From Candidatus Omnitrophota bacterium (GTDB taxonomy: Bacteria > Omnitrophota > Gorgyraeia > Gygaellales > Profunditerraquicolaceae), in assembly GCA_018825985.1 (NCBI GenBank), contig JAHKAP010000036.1:1-39115 (forward strand): a stretch of 39,115 bases of DNA, read 5' to 3'. Shown here piece by piece: positions 1-9,296 of this stretch. Made by a program: the position numbers and the translations under genes. Numbering within the stretch: position 1 is the stretch's first letter; every line of letters begins with the position of its first letter. Below the pieces are notes generated by a model. The model made no database searches. It was not told the origin of the DNA and saw only the letters and a list, made by a program, of their open reading frames with translations.

Positions 1-414
1 GGATTTGAGTTTGTTACCCGTAAAATCACCCATACCGTGGCTAAAATAAAGTTTGGTTTAGAGAAAGATCTCAGGCTGGGTAACCTGCAGGCCAAGAGAG
101 ATTGGGGATTTGCCGGAGACTACATTTTGGCAATGTGGTTGATGCTGCAGCAAAAGAATCCCGAAGATTTTGTAATTGCTACGGGAGAAACGCATTCGGT
201 TGAAGAATTCGTTCAACTAGCGTTTAGTTACGTTGGCCTTAATTGGAAGCATTTTACGGTGGTTGATAAACAGTTATACCGCCCAGCTGAAGTAAACTTG
301 CTGATGGGCGATTATAGTAAGGCCAGAAGGAAGCTGGGATGGAAGCCGCAGGTAAAATTCAGGAGATTGGTTAAAATGATGGTTGATGAAGACCTGAGGA
401 TACTGAAGAAATGA
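1..414 (+). CDS. gmd: GDP-mannose 4,6-dehydratase, C-terminal fragment (5' end outside window)
   Basis: Frame is open from base 1 ([51 protein letters not shown]...); GNL.AKRDWG.A.DY..AMW.MLQ is a Gmd signature. Confidence 0.93.
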   Translation, partial: GFEFVTRKITHTVAKIKFGLEKDLRLGNLQAKRDWGFAGDYILAMWLMLQQKNPEDFVIATGETHSVEEFVQLAFSYVGLNWKHFTVVDKQLYRPAEVNLLMGDYSKARRKLGWKPQVKFRRLVKMMVDEDLRILKK

Positions 415-1460
415 AAAAAGCGTTAATTACAGGCTCAGCCGGGTTAATTGGTTCAGAAGCAGCCAGATTCTTTTCTGAGCGGGGTTATAAGATTATCGGC
501 ATTGATAATGATATGCGTCAGTATTTCTTTGGCAAAGAGGCGTCTACTAAATGGAATGTTAAGAAATTAAAAGGAGAGTTAAAAGATAAATATTCGCATT
601 ACAGTCTGGATATCCGGGATAATCCTAAGATAGAAAAGATATTCAGGCGGGAGAGCCCGGATATTATAATTCATGCAGCTGCTCAGCCCAGCCATGACTG
701 GGCAGCCAAAGAGCCTTTTACCGATTTTACAATAAATGCCAATGGAACATTAGTCTTGCTGGAAAATTTCAGGAAATATGCTCCCGAAGCAACATTTATT
801 TTTATCTCTACCAATAAAGTCTATGGCGACCGTCCGAATCAATTACCTTTGGTTGAATTAGGGAAAAGATATGAGCTGCCTCAGGAACATATTTACTATA
901 AAGGCATAGACGAATCTATGAGTATTGATGATTCCAAACATAGCTTATTCGGGGCATCAAAAGTTGCCGCGGATATCCTGGCTCAGGAATATGGGAAATA
1001 CTTTGGTTTAAAAACAGGAATATTTAGAGGGGGTTGTCTTACCGGGCCGGCGCATAGTGGTACAGAACTGCATGGTTTTTTGGCTTATTTGGTTAAATGC
1101 GTGGCAACGGGTAAGAAATACACTATTTTCGGGTATAAGGGAAAACAAGTCAGGGATAACATTCATAGTTTTGACCTGGTGAATATGTTCTGGCATTTTC
1201 ATCAGAAACCGCGACAAGGTGAGGTTTATAATGCCGGAGGCTCAAGGTATTCCAATATTTCGGTGTTAGAGGCCATAGAAAAAATAGAGAAGATTATAGG
1301 CCAGAAGTGCGATTATGAATATAAAGAGGCTAATCGCATCGGCGACCATATCTGGTATATATCTGATGTCTCTAAATTTAAGTCGCATTATCCGGCCTGG
1401 GATTTTAAGTATGATATTAATATGATAGTTGAGGAGATTTGCCGCTCAGGGCATTTTTAA
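411..1460 (+). CDS. NAD-dependent epimerase/dehydratase, CDP-paratose/tyvelose 2-epimerase-like
   Basis: N-terminal Rossmann [25 protein letters not shown] and VYNAGG motifs; 4-nt overlap with gmd. Confidence 0.8.
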   Translation: MKKALITGSAGLIGSEAARFFSERGYKIIGIDNDMRQYFFGKEASTKWNVKKLKGELKDKYSHYSLDIRDNPKIEKIFRRESPDIIIHAAAQPSHDWAAKEPFTDFTINANGTLVLLENFRKYAPEATFIFISTNKVYGDRPNQLPLVELGKRYELPQEHIYYKGIDESMSIDDSKHSLFGASKVAADILAQEYGKYFGLKTGIFRGGCLTGPAHSGTELHGFLAYLVKCVATGKKYTIFGYKGKQVRDNIHSFDLVNMFWHFHQKPRQGEVYNAGGSRYSNISVLEAIEKIEKIIGQKCDYEYKEANRIGDHIWYISDVSKFKSHYPAWDFKYDINMIVEEICRSGHF

Positions 1461-1475
1461 ACACGGATTGTTCAT

Positions 1476-1545
1476 GGGGACAGTCTCCTAAGAACATCTA
1501 AATTTTAAACAGAGGCTGTCCCCGAGATAAACGGAGACAATCCCC
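1476..1545. repeat. REP-like inverted repeat, GGGGACAGTCTCC ... GAGGCTGTCCCC ... GGAGACAATCCCC
   Basis: Imperfect palindromic arms read directly in the intergenic region. Confidence 0.65.
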
Positions 1546-1569
1546 TGGGTCAAAGGAGAATTGAATAAT

Positions 1570-2643
1570 ATGAAGTATAAAAATATCTTGGTCACCGGAG
1601 GGGCGGGGTTTATCGGGAGCAATCTGGCAATTTCTTTTAAGCGTAAATATTCTGATTTAAAAATAGCCTGTTTGGATAATCTTAAGCGGAGGGGGAGCGA
1701 GCTGAATTTAGCCAGGCTTAGAGAAAACGATATAGATTTTATTCATGGCGATATAAGATGCCCCGAAGATCTGGTTTTGAACCGGAAGACTGATCTATTA
1801 TTAGAATGTTCTGCCGAGCCGTCGGTTTTAGCCGGTTATGGTGATAATCCTGCCTACATTATCAATACTAACCTTACCGGGACAATAAATTGCTTGGAAT
1901 TATGCCGTAAGAATAAAGCTGATATTATTTTTCTGTCTACTAGCCGGGTTTATCCTTATAGTAAGATAAACGGCCTAAAGACTATTGAAACAGGGACTAG
2001 GTTTGAATGGGGTAAACAAAATAAAGCTATTTCTGGCTGGTCAGCTAAAGGTATAGATATTGATTTTACTTTGGAGGGGCCGAAGACGCTTTATGGCGCC
2101 ACAAAATTAGCTTCTGAGCTTATTTTGCAAGAGTATATTACTAATTATGGTATCAAGGGTGTTATAAACCGCTGCGGGATTATTGCCGGACCCTGGCAGT
2201 TCGGTAAGGTTGACCAGGGGGTATTTACTTTATGGATGCTAGCCCATTATTTTAAGAAACCGCTTAAATATATCGGCTTTGGCGGCAAGGGGTTACAAGT
2301 AAGGGACCTGGTCCATATAGATGATTTATTTGAATTAATAGAAAAAGAAACCGTTAGTTTAAATAAAGTTAACGGTAATGTATATAACGTCGGTGGAGGC
2401 AGGAGAGTCAGCCTTTCCTTGCTTGAGACTACCCGGATTTGCGAAGAGATAACCGGTAACCACATCCGTATCGGTAAAGATAGTTGTGATCGGCCGGGGG
2501 ATATCCGGGTATATTTAACCGATAATAAAAGAGCAGTTCAGGACCTGGATTGGTCCCCCCGCAAAGATCCTAAGCAGATACTTTCCGATATCCAGGTTTG
2601 GATAAATGAGAACGAGCGGAAATTAAAACAAGCCTTATTTTAA
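1570..2643 (+). CDS. NAD-dependent epimerase/dehydratase, CDP-paratose/tyvelose 2-epimerase-like (second paralog)
   Basis: GGAGFIGSNLA, YGATK active site, GLQVRDLVHIDDL, VYNVGGG; ATG at 1570 preferred over track TTG at 1561 (AAAGGAG upstream). Confidence 0.8.
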   Translation: MKYKNILVTGGAGFIGSNLAISFKRKYSDLKIACLDNLKRRGSELNLARLRENDIDFIHGDIRCPEDLVLNRKTDLLLECSAEPSVLAGYGDNPAYIINTNLTGTINCLELCRKNKADIIFLSTSRVYPYSKINGLKTIETGTRFEWGKQNKAISGWSAKGIDIDFTLEGPKTLYGATKLASELILQEYITNYGIKGVINRCGIIAGPWQFGKVDQGVFTLWMLAHYFKKPLKYIGFGGKGLQVRDLVHIDDLFELIEKETVSLNKVNGNVYNVGGGRRVSLSLLETTRICEEITGNHIRIGKDSCDRPGDIRVYLTDNKRAVQDLDWSPRKDPKQILSDIQVWINENERKLKQALF

Positions 2644-2649
2644 AAAACT

Positions 2650-2916
2650 ATGTTCTGGAAAACCGTCGGTTTAACCGCAGCAACTTTAACCATGTTTTCT
2701 TTTCTGCCCCAGATAATCAAGGCGGCAAGATCCAGGTCAGTAAAGGATGTTAGCCTGGTAACCTTATTTCAACTTTCATTGGGTGTTTGTTTATGGATCG
2801 CTTACGGGGTCCATCTTGATGATAAGATTATCATAATGGCCAATATTGTCACCTTGATCACCCTGGCGGTATTGATATATTTTTATTTTAGTTTCAAACG
2901 GCCTGAATCGAAATGA
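2650..2916 (+). CDS. SemiSWEET/MtN3-family small sugar transporter (PQ-loop type)
   Basis: 88 aa, three predicted TM helices, FLPQIIKAARSRSVKDVS PQ-loop motif. Confidence 0.8.
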   Translation: MFWKTVGLTAATLTMFSFLPQIIKAARSRSVKDVSLVTLFQLSLGVCLWIAYGVHLDDKIIIMANIVTLITLAVLIYFYFSFKRPESK

Positions 2917-3722
2917 TCGAAGTTTCCGTAATCATCACCACTAAAAACGAAGCAGCGAATATCCGGGATTGTTTAAATTCGATCAAGGCGCAGTCTTTCC
3001 CCAGAGAAAATATCGAGGTGATCATAGTTGATAATAATTCGGTTGATGAGACCAGGAAGATCGCCCAAGTTTTTACGGATAAAATATTTGATCATGGTCC
3101 GGAACGCTCAGCCCAGAGGAATTTCGGGGTTAATCGGGCAATAGGTGAGTATATCTTATACTTGGACGCGGATATGGCCTTGTCGCCTATGGTTATCAGT
3201 GAATGCGTTGATAAGTGCAGAAGAGAAAATCTTATTGCTTTATATATACCGGAGCAGATTGTCGGAAAAGGCTTCTGGATAAAGGTGAGGAATTTTGAGA
3301 GAAGTTTCTATAACGCTACGGTTATTGATTGCGTAAGATTTGTCCGAAGGGATAACATTTTAAGTATTAGCGGGTTCGATGAGAGCCTTACTGGTCCGGA
3401 AGACTGGGACCTGGATAGAAAGATTAGGGAGTCAGGTAAGGTTGGTATTATAAATTCATCTATAAATCATAATGAGGGAGTATTTACCTTAAGAAAATAC
3501 TTAAGTAAAAAAAGTTATTATGCTGCTAATTTTAGGAGGTATATCAATAAATGGGGTAAGGATGACCCGGTAATAAGGAAGCAGTTTGGTTTGAGCTATC
3601 GTTATTTCGGGGTCTTTACAGAAAATGGCAAATGGCTGAAATTAATCTTCCACCCGTTTCTAACAATACGTATGTTTTTTTTAAGATTATCGGTTGGAGC
3701 GGTATTTTTAATTAAAAAATGA
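2913..3722 (+). CDS. Glycosyltransferase family 2
   Basis: VSVIITTKNEAANIRDCLNSIKAQSFP; YLDADM. Confidence 0.88.
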   Translation: MIEVSVIITTKNEAANIRDCLNSIKAQSFPRENIEVIIVDNNSVDETRKIAQVFTDKIFDHGPERSAQRNFGVNRAIGEYILYLDADMALSPMVISECVDKCRRENLIALYIPEQIVGKGFWIKVRNFERSFYNATVIDCVRFVRRDNILSISGFDESLTGPEDWDLDRKIRESGKVGIINSSINHNEGVFTLRKYLSKKSYYAANFRRYINKWGKDDPVIRKQFGLSYRYFGVFTENGKWLKLIFHPFLTIRMFFLRLSVGAVFLIKK

Positions 3723-4672
3723 AAGTTTTAATTACGGGAATAGCGGGTTTTGCCGGAAGCCACTTGGCTGATTATCTTCTTGGAATGGGGAATGTCCGAG
3801 TTTTCGGTGTTGACCTATCAGCCAGCAATACGCTCAATATACGCCAGAACCTGGACCGGATAAAATTATATAGGGCCGATCTAAGAGATAGCGTTAAGGT
3901 ATATAATATTATCGCCAAGGTCAGGCCGGAGTTTATTTTTCATTTAGCTGGTCAATCTTTTCCAGCGGGATCCTGGGCTAAGCCTATGGATTCATTGTTA
4001 AATAATATTTCCGGGACTTTGAATATATTGGAGGCGGTAAAAAAGGCTGAACTTGGGTCCAGGATCCATATTGCCTGCAGTTCTGAAGAATACGGTGGAT
4101 CGGAAAATAAGAAAAAGCCGTTAAAAGAATCCAATATTTTTATGCCTTTGAGCCCTTATGCTGTAGGAAAGATTGCCCAGGATATGCTTGGGTTTCAGTA
4201 TTATAAAGCCTTTAATATGTTCATAGTCCGCACCAGGGCTTTCAATCATATCGGGCCGAGGCTGGCTGATAATTTTGCCGCCTCTAGTTTTGCTAAACAA
4301 ATAGCCCTTATAGAGAAAGATAAGCAGCCGCCTTTCATTTATTCAGGCAACCTGGATGTGTTAAGGGATTTTACAGATGTAAGGGATGTGGTCAAGGGGT
4401 ATTGGCTTTCTCTACTTAAAGGCAATCCCGGGGAGGTTTATAATATCTGTTCGGGTACCGGATACAAAATAAGGGATATCTTGGATATTTTACTCAGTTT
4501 TAGCGATAAAAAAATAAAAATTAAGGTGGATAAACTCAGGTTAAGGCGATCCGATGTTTTAACGGTAATCGGTGATAATTCCAAGTTCATAAGAAAAACC
4601 GGATGGAAGCCGCGGATTCCGATCTGGGATACATTAAGGGATATCTTAGATTATTGGAGGCAAAGGGTTTAA
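3719..4672 (+). CDS. GDP-4-dehydro-6-deoxy-D-mannose reductase-like SDR
   Basis: GIAGFAGSHLADYL, SPYAVGK, RTRAFNHIGP, GNLDVLRDFTDVRDVVKGYW. Confidence 0.78.
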   Translation: MKVLITGIAGFAGSHLADYLLGMGNVRVFGVDLSASNTLNIRQNLDRIKLYRADLRDSVKVYNIIAKVRPEFIFHLAGQSFPAGSWAKPMDSLLNNISGTLNILEAVKKAELGSRIHIACSSEEYGGSENKKKPLKESNIFMPLSPYAVGKIAQDMLGFQYYKAFNMFIVRTRAFNHIGPRLADNFAASSFAKQIALIEKDKQPPFIYSGNLDVLRDFTDVRDVVKGYWLSLLKGNPGEVYNICSGTGYKIRDILDILLSFSDKKIKIKVDKLRLRRSDVLTVIGDNSKFIRKTGWKPRIPIWDTLRDILDYWRQRV

Positions 4673-5877
4673 TGCTAAAAGTCAGGGTCGGAGAATTCAA
4701 GCTTGGCTTAAAAGAAGAAAAGGCGCTGATCGAAGTTATTGACTCCGGAAGGCTGTCTGAAGGGCAAAAGACTTTTGAATTTGAGAAGAAATGGGCTGAT
4801 TATACCAAGACAAAATATTGCGTGGCTTTAAATTCCGGGACCTCGGCTGTTATCGCCGGGCTCTTAGCTTTAAAGCATAAATTCAAGATTAAGGATAAGG
4901 CTAAGGTAATTACCAGTCCCTTGACTTTTATTGCTACCGTTAACGCCATAGTCCATTGCGGGTTTAAGCCGGTATTTGTGGATGTGGATAAAAAGACTTT
5001 AGTTATTACTCCTGAGAATATTGAAAAGGCTTTAAAAAAAGAAAAAGGTATATCTATTATTTTGCCTATTCATTTAATGGGGTATCCGGCGGATATGGAT
5101 AGAATAAACCGGCTGGCTGCTAAATACGGACAGGTGGTTATGGAAGACGCGGCCCAGGCCCATGGCAGTCTTTATAAGGGTAAGCCGGCCGGTTCTCTTT
5201 CGCAATTAGGCATATTTTCTTTTTACATTGCCCACAATATCCAGGCTGGGGAAATGGGCGCTATCACGACTAACAACCAGGATATTTTTAAATTGGTCAA
5301 GAAGATAAAAGCCCACGGCAGGATGTGCGAGTGTAATGTCTGCACCAGGTCCAAAGGAGTCTGTCCTGTTTTAGATAATTATAAGGGGAAGGATGATTTT
5401 GATCCCCGTTTTTATCACGATCTGATTGGGTTTAACTTTAAGATCATGGAATTCCAGGCAGCCTTGGGCCTGACTCAATTAAAAAAAGCGGATAAGATCT
5501 TCCGGGCGAGAAGCTATAACGTTAAATATTTAAATTCCGGTTTATCCGGCCTGGCAGATATTCTGCAATTGCCATATTATTCAGAAGATGTCAGCTATCT
5601 AGCCTATCCGCTTGTAATCAAACGCACCGGTATCATATCCCGGCTTGATCTGCGCCGGGAGTTAGAAAAGAGAGGAATAGAGACCCGCCCGCTTTTCGGA
5701 TGTATACCTACCCAGCAGCCTGCCTATTCTTTTCTGAGGAAGAAATACCTTGGCAGGCTTCCTAACGCCGAATATATAGGCTTTAACGGATTTTATATCG
5801 GCTGCCACCAGTATCTTACAAAAGAAGATCTGAATTTTATAATCTCATCGTTCCATAAAATAATTAAAAACAGGTAA
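4672..5877 (+). CDS. DegT/DnrJ/EryC1-fold protein resembling CDP-4-keto-6-deoxyglucose 3-dehydrase (E1-like, His in place of PLP-lysine)
   Basis: NSGTSAVIAGLLAL, EDAAQAHGS, FYIAHNIQAGEMGA, Cys insertion GRMCECNVCTRSKGVCP; start ATG 4672 overlaps upstream stop (track start 4603 is too long). Confidence 0.72.
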   Translation: MLKVRVGEFKLGLKEEKALIEVIDSGRLSEGQKTFEFEKKWADYTKTKYCVALNSGTSAVIAGLLALKHKFKIKDKAKVITSPLTFIATVNAIVHCGFKPVFVDVDKKTLVITPENIEKALKKEKGISIILPIHLMGYPADMDRINRLAAKYGQVVMEDAAQAHGSLYKGKPAGSLSQLGIFSFYIAHNIQAGEMGAITTNNQDIFKLVKKIKAHGRMCECNVCTRSKGVCPVLDNYKGKDDFDPRFYHDLIGFNFKIMEFQAALGLTQLKKADKIFRARSYNVKYLNSGLSGLADILQLPYYSEDVSYLAYPLVIKRTGIISRLDLRRELEKRGIETRPLFGCIPTQQPAYSFLRKKYLGRLPNAEYIGFNGFYIGCHQYLTKEDLNFIISSFHKIIKNR

Positions 5878-5886
5878 TCTTTTTTT

Positions 5887-7059
5887 ATGACTAAAATTGT
5901 ATGTTTAGCCAATAGCATATGGAATACAAAGGGCAGGAGCGGCGGAGACGTGATCTTTATGGAAGCGGCCAAGAGATTTTCTAATGAATTTGATATTACG
6001 GTGATCACCTCCGTGGCCGGATATTCTCAATGGCAGGAATTCAGTCAGGCCAAAGTCAAATATATTTGTTTATCCGGGTATTTTTTTGAGAAATATTTAT
6101 CTTTGGCTATGATACCGCTGGTTTATGTTCTGCGGGCATTAGAAACTTTATTGTTATTTAGGAAGGTCGATTTTAATCCTGGAACAGTCGTATATTCTTC
6201 CAGCGATTTTATCTGCGATACTATTCCATCCGCGTTCGTTAAGTTATTCAATAAGCGTGTTAAGTGGATCTCGCGGATCTACCATGTTATACCTGCGCCA
6301 GGCAAAAGAGAGGGGGTTTTATTATTCAATATCCTTTCTTTTCTTGCCCAAAGATTTAGCTTTTTTCTGATAAAGCACTTTTCAGATGTCGTTCTTTCTT
6401 TGAACGATGCCCTGTCAGCGGAACTGATAGCTTTAAATTTTCCGCAAAAGAAGATCAAGGTTTCCGGTGCAGGCATAGATTTTAAATATATAGATAAAAT
6501 TCCTGATTGCAGCGAAAAGGTATATGATGGGGTATTTTTTGGCCGGATATCTCCGCAAAAAGGTATATATGACCTGATCAAAATATGGGATATAGTGGTT
6601 AAAAATAAAAAAAATGCCAGGCTGGCAATAATCGGCGGAGGGTCTCCTGAGGCGATCGCTGATCTAAATAAGGAGATCCAGGGTTATAATTTAAAAGATA
6701 ACGTTGATTATTTAGGTTACATAGAATCTTTAAGCGATTTATATTTAGCTTTAAAAAAATCCAGGGTGTATTTATTTACCGACCATGAGAATGGCTGGGG
6801 GATTTCAGTTGCCGAAGGTATGGCCTGTAAGCTCGCAGTAGTGGCGTATAAGCTGGATATTTTCGGGGCGGTACATAAGAAAGGGTTTATCCCGGTGCCT
6901 TTAAAGGATATTGAACTATTTGCTAAAGAAACTTTATTCCTCCTTAATAATGACGCAGAGCGGGATAAATTAGCCAGGGAGGCTTACGTCCAAGCAAAAG
7001 GCTATGATTGGGATAATATTGCCCTGGAATTAAAGGGGATAATCAGGGAACTAAACTGA
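5887..7059 (+). CDS. Glycosyltransferase family 4
   Basis: GVFFGRISPQKGIYDLIKIW; ENGWGISVAEGMACKLAVVAYKLD. Confidence 0.88.
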   Translation: MTKIVCLANSIWNTKGRSGGDVIFMEAAKRFSNEFDITVITSVAGYSQWQEFSQAKVKYICLSGYFFEKYLSLAMIPLVYVLRALETLLLFRKVDFNPGTVVYSSSDFICDTIPSAFVKLFNKRVKWISRIYHVIPAPGKREGVLLFNILSFLAQRFSFFLIKHFSDVVLSLNDALSAELIALNFPQKKIKVSGAGIDFKYIDKIPDCSEKVYDGVFFGRISPQKGIYDLIKIWDIVVKNKKNARLAIIGGGSPEAIADLNKEIQGYNLKDNVDYLGYIESLSDLYLALKKSRVYLFTDHENGWGISVAEGMACKLAVVAYKLDIFGAVHKKGFIPVPLKDIELFAKETLFLLNNDAERDKLAREAYVQAKGYDWDNIALELKGIIRELN

Positions 7060-8060
7060 TGAGTAATTTGAAATTAAATATCGCGATACCGGCTTATAAT
7101 GGAGCGTCCTGGATCGGGGAGACCTTAGGGAGTATTTTAAGGCAGGGCTTTCAGGATTACGAGGTTATTATTTCCGATGATAATTCTACGGATAATACAA
7201 TTGAGATAGTTGAGGGATTGAAAGATAAAAGGATCAGAGTTTTTAAGAATGAAAAAAATGTTGGGTACGGCAATAATTTAAAAATTATCCGAAAACTGGT
7301 TAAGGATGCGGATATTTTATTTCTTATGGGCCAGGACGATATACTTTTAAAAGACGCTCTTTTAAAAACATACAACACTTTTATCAAAGATGAAGAAATT
7401 GGCGCCCTGACCCGGCCTTATTATTGGTTTGACCATGATTTTCGTAAACCAGTCAGGGCAGTTACCCCTCTTAATCAGGAAAGGGACGAGGTTGTTTCTA
7501 TATTTGACGGCGGAAAAACGGTCCGTAAGATATTTGAATCTTTGGGCCAGCTTTCGGGACTGGCTTATCGGCAGAAATATATTGAGATAGATTTTAACGA
7601 AGAGATATTCCCATCGCATATATATCCTTTTGCCTCCATCGCCCGGACCAAAAAAATAATGTTTTTAAAAGACTATACAGTTGGGGTGAGGATAGCCAGT
7701 AGCCAAACCAGATTTAAAACCAGTATTTACGAGATTTCGCCCACTCAAAGCTGGATAAGGATGCTGGATAATGTTTATCCGGAGGATAAATATCGGATTC
7801 CAAGGGAAGCGGTTAAGTCCCAGATGGCAACTCATTACGAAGGATTGGTACAGTTAAAAACATCCAGCAGCTTCCGGAATTTAATAAGGGAGATCGGGGT
7901 TATGATTAAATTAAGGCCGGCTAACCTTTTGAATCTCAGGTTCTGGCTTATCTCAGGCTTAACCGTACTTGTTCCTGCCAGGTTGTTAAGATGGATGGCG
8001 GACAATTTTAAAAAGCATATTCTTTCATCCGGGCTTAAGAAAATCGCGATCGAAATATAA
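7059..8060 (+). CDS. Glycosyltransferase family 2
   Basis: NIAIPAYNGASWIGETLGSILRQGFQDYEVIISDDNSTDNT. Confidence 0.9.
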   Translation: MSNLKLNIAIPAYNGASWIGETLGSILRQGFQDYEVIISDDNSTDNTIEIVEGLKDKRIRVFKNEKNVGYGNNLKIIRKLVKDADILFLMGQDDILLKDALLKTYNTFIKDEEIGALTRPYYWFDHDFRKPVRAVTPLNQERDEVVSIFDGGKTVRKIFESLGQLSGLAYRQKYIEIDFNEEIFPSHIYPFASIARTKKIMFLKDYTVGVRIASSQTRFKTSIYEISPTQSWIRMLDNVYPEDKYRIPREAVKSQMATHYEGLVQLKTSSSFRNLIREIGVMIKLRPANLLNLRFWLISGLTVLVPARLLRWMADNFKKHILSSGLKKIAIEI

Positions 8061-8063
8061 ATA

Positions 8064-8741
8064 ATGGCAAATATAATTTCTTTGTTTTATCATAATCCGG
8101 TTTTATCCAGGATTTTTCCTACCCTGGTATATTGCCTTAAGAAAGAGCTTAAGGGTTGCCGATCGGTCCTGGATTTAGGCTGCGGACCGTCATCGCCGGT
8201 AGAATACTGTAGGAATATCGAATACAGCCTGGGCGTGGAAGCGCATCTTCCTTATTTTGAAGAAACCAGTAAAAAAAATATACACACCGAATACCGGAAT
8301 GAAAGAATCGAGGATATTGATTTCCCGGAAAATAGTTTTGACGCTGTGTTGATGCTTGAGGTTTTGGAACACCTCCCGGAAGAAATTGCTAAAGCCGTAT
8401 TAAATAAAGCTGAAAAATGGGCCAGGAAGAAGGTAATAGTATCTTCTCCTAACGGTTTTCTAAGGCAGGGTTCCCTGGATAATAATTACCTGCAGGCTCA
8501 TTTATCAGGATGGAGATTTAAAAAAATGATAAAGTTGGGTTTTAAATGCCGCGGCCTTGCCGGTTTAAAAATATTGAGAAAGGAAGTTGACGCTGATACA
8601 ATGGGAGATGACTTGTTGGTATCCATGCGTTTTCACCCTAAGTTTTTCTGGTTTATTATCTCTTGTTTAAGCCAGGCGTTTGTTTATTTCGTTCCCCAGT
8701 CTGCGTTTGAATTATTTAGCGTCAAGGAGGTTAGAAAATGA
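8064..8741 (+). CDS. Class I SAM-dependent methyltransferase
   Basis: SVLDLGCGPSSPVEYC; FDAVLMLEVLEHLP. Confidence 0.85.
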   Translation: MANIISLFYHNPVLSRIFPTLVYCLKKELKGCRSVLDLGCGPSSPVEYCRNIEYSLGVEAHLPYFEETSKKNIHTEYRNERIEDIDFPENSFDAVLMLEVLEHLPEEIAKAVLNKAEKWARKKVIVSSPNGFLRQGSLDNNYLQAHLSGWRFKKMIKLGFKCRGLAGLKILRKEVDADTMGDDLLVSMRFHPKFFWFIISCLSQAFVYFVPQSAFELFSVKEVRK

Positions 8742-9292
8742 AGATATTATATTTGGCCTTAGGTTATTTAATCTCTCTGCCGGCTAGGTTAAAGGGGATG
8801 AAGTTCGGGAATAATAGTTTTATTGCTCCCGGTTATGATTGCCTGGCGGTACGGTTAAAAGGGGTTATTCTGGGAGATGATGTGAAAATAGGCAGGAATG
8901 CCTGGATCGGGATTAATGGGGATGATCCGGATTCTAAAATAATAATTGGGGATAGCTCCAGTATCGGGCGCAGTGTTACCTTATCCTGTTTAAAAGGGAT
9001 CAAGATCGGCAGGAAGTGTTTATTTTCGTATAATGTCTCTGTTTTAGACCATGACCATGATGTTTCAGACCTTAATTTAGCCCCAGTGGATAGCGGATTG
9101 ACTAATGCAGAAGAAGTTGCTATTGAGGATGAGTGTTTTATCGGCGCCCATAGTTTTATATTAAAGGGGGTAAGATTAGGCCGGCATTGCGTGGTTGGCG
9201 CTAACAGCGTGGTTACCCGGTCCTTTCCCGCTAACTCGGTGATTGCGGGAGCTCCGGCAAAACTGATAAGAATGCTGGAGACCAAGGATTAA
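8738..9292 (+). CDS. Left-handed beta-helix (hexapeptide) O-acyltransferase
   Basis: IGDSSSIGRSVTLSC..IGRKCLF; LDHDHD; ECFIGAHSFILKGVRLGRHCVVGANSVVT. Confidence 0.88.
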   Translation: MKILYLALGYLISLPARLKGMKFGNNSFIAPGYDCLAVRLKGVILGDDVKIGRNAWIGINGDDPDSKIIIGDSSSIGRSVTLSCLKGIKIGRKCLFSYNVSVLDHDHDVSDLNLAPVDSGLTNAEEVAIEDECFIGAHSFILKGVRLGRHCVVGANSVVTRSFPANSVIAGAPAKLIRMLETKD

Positions 9293-9296
9293 ACAG

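Noticed and set aside
37-60. ORF start at 37 for the first gene
   Set aside because: The frame is open to base 1 and homology continues upstream; this is a truncated Gmd, not a complete gene.
8833-9285. 150-aa and other minus-strand ORFs in the track
   Set aside because: All overlap well-supported + strand genes in antisense and show no coherent protein motifs.
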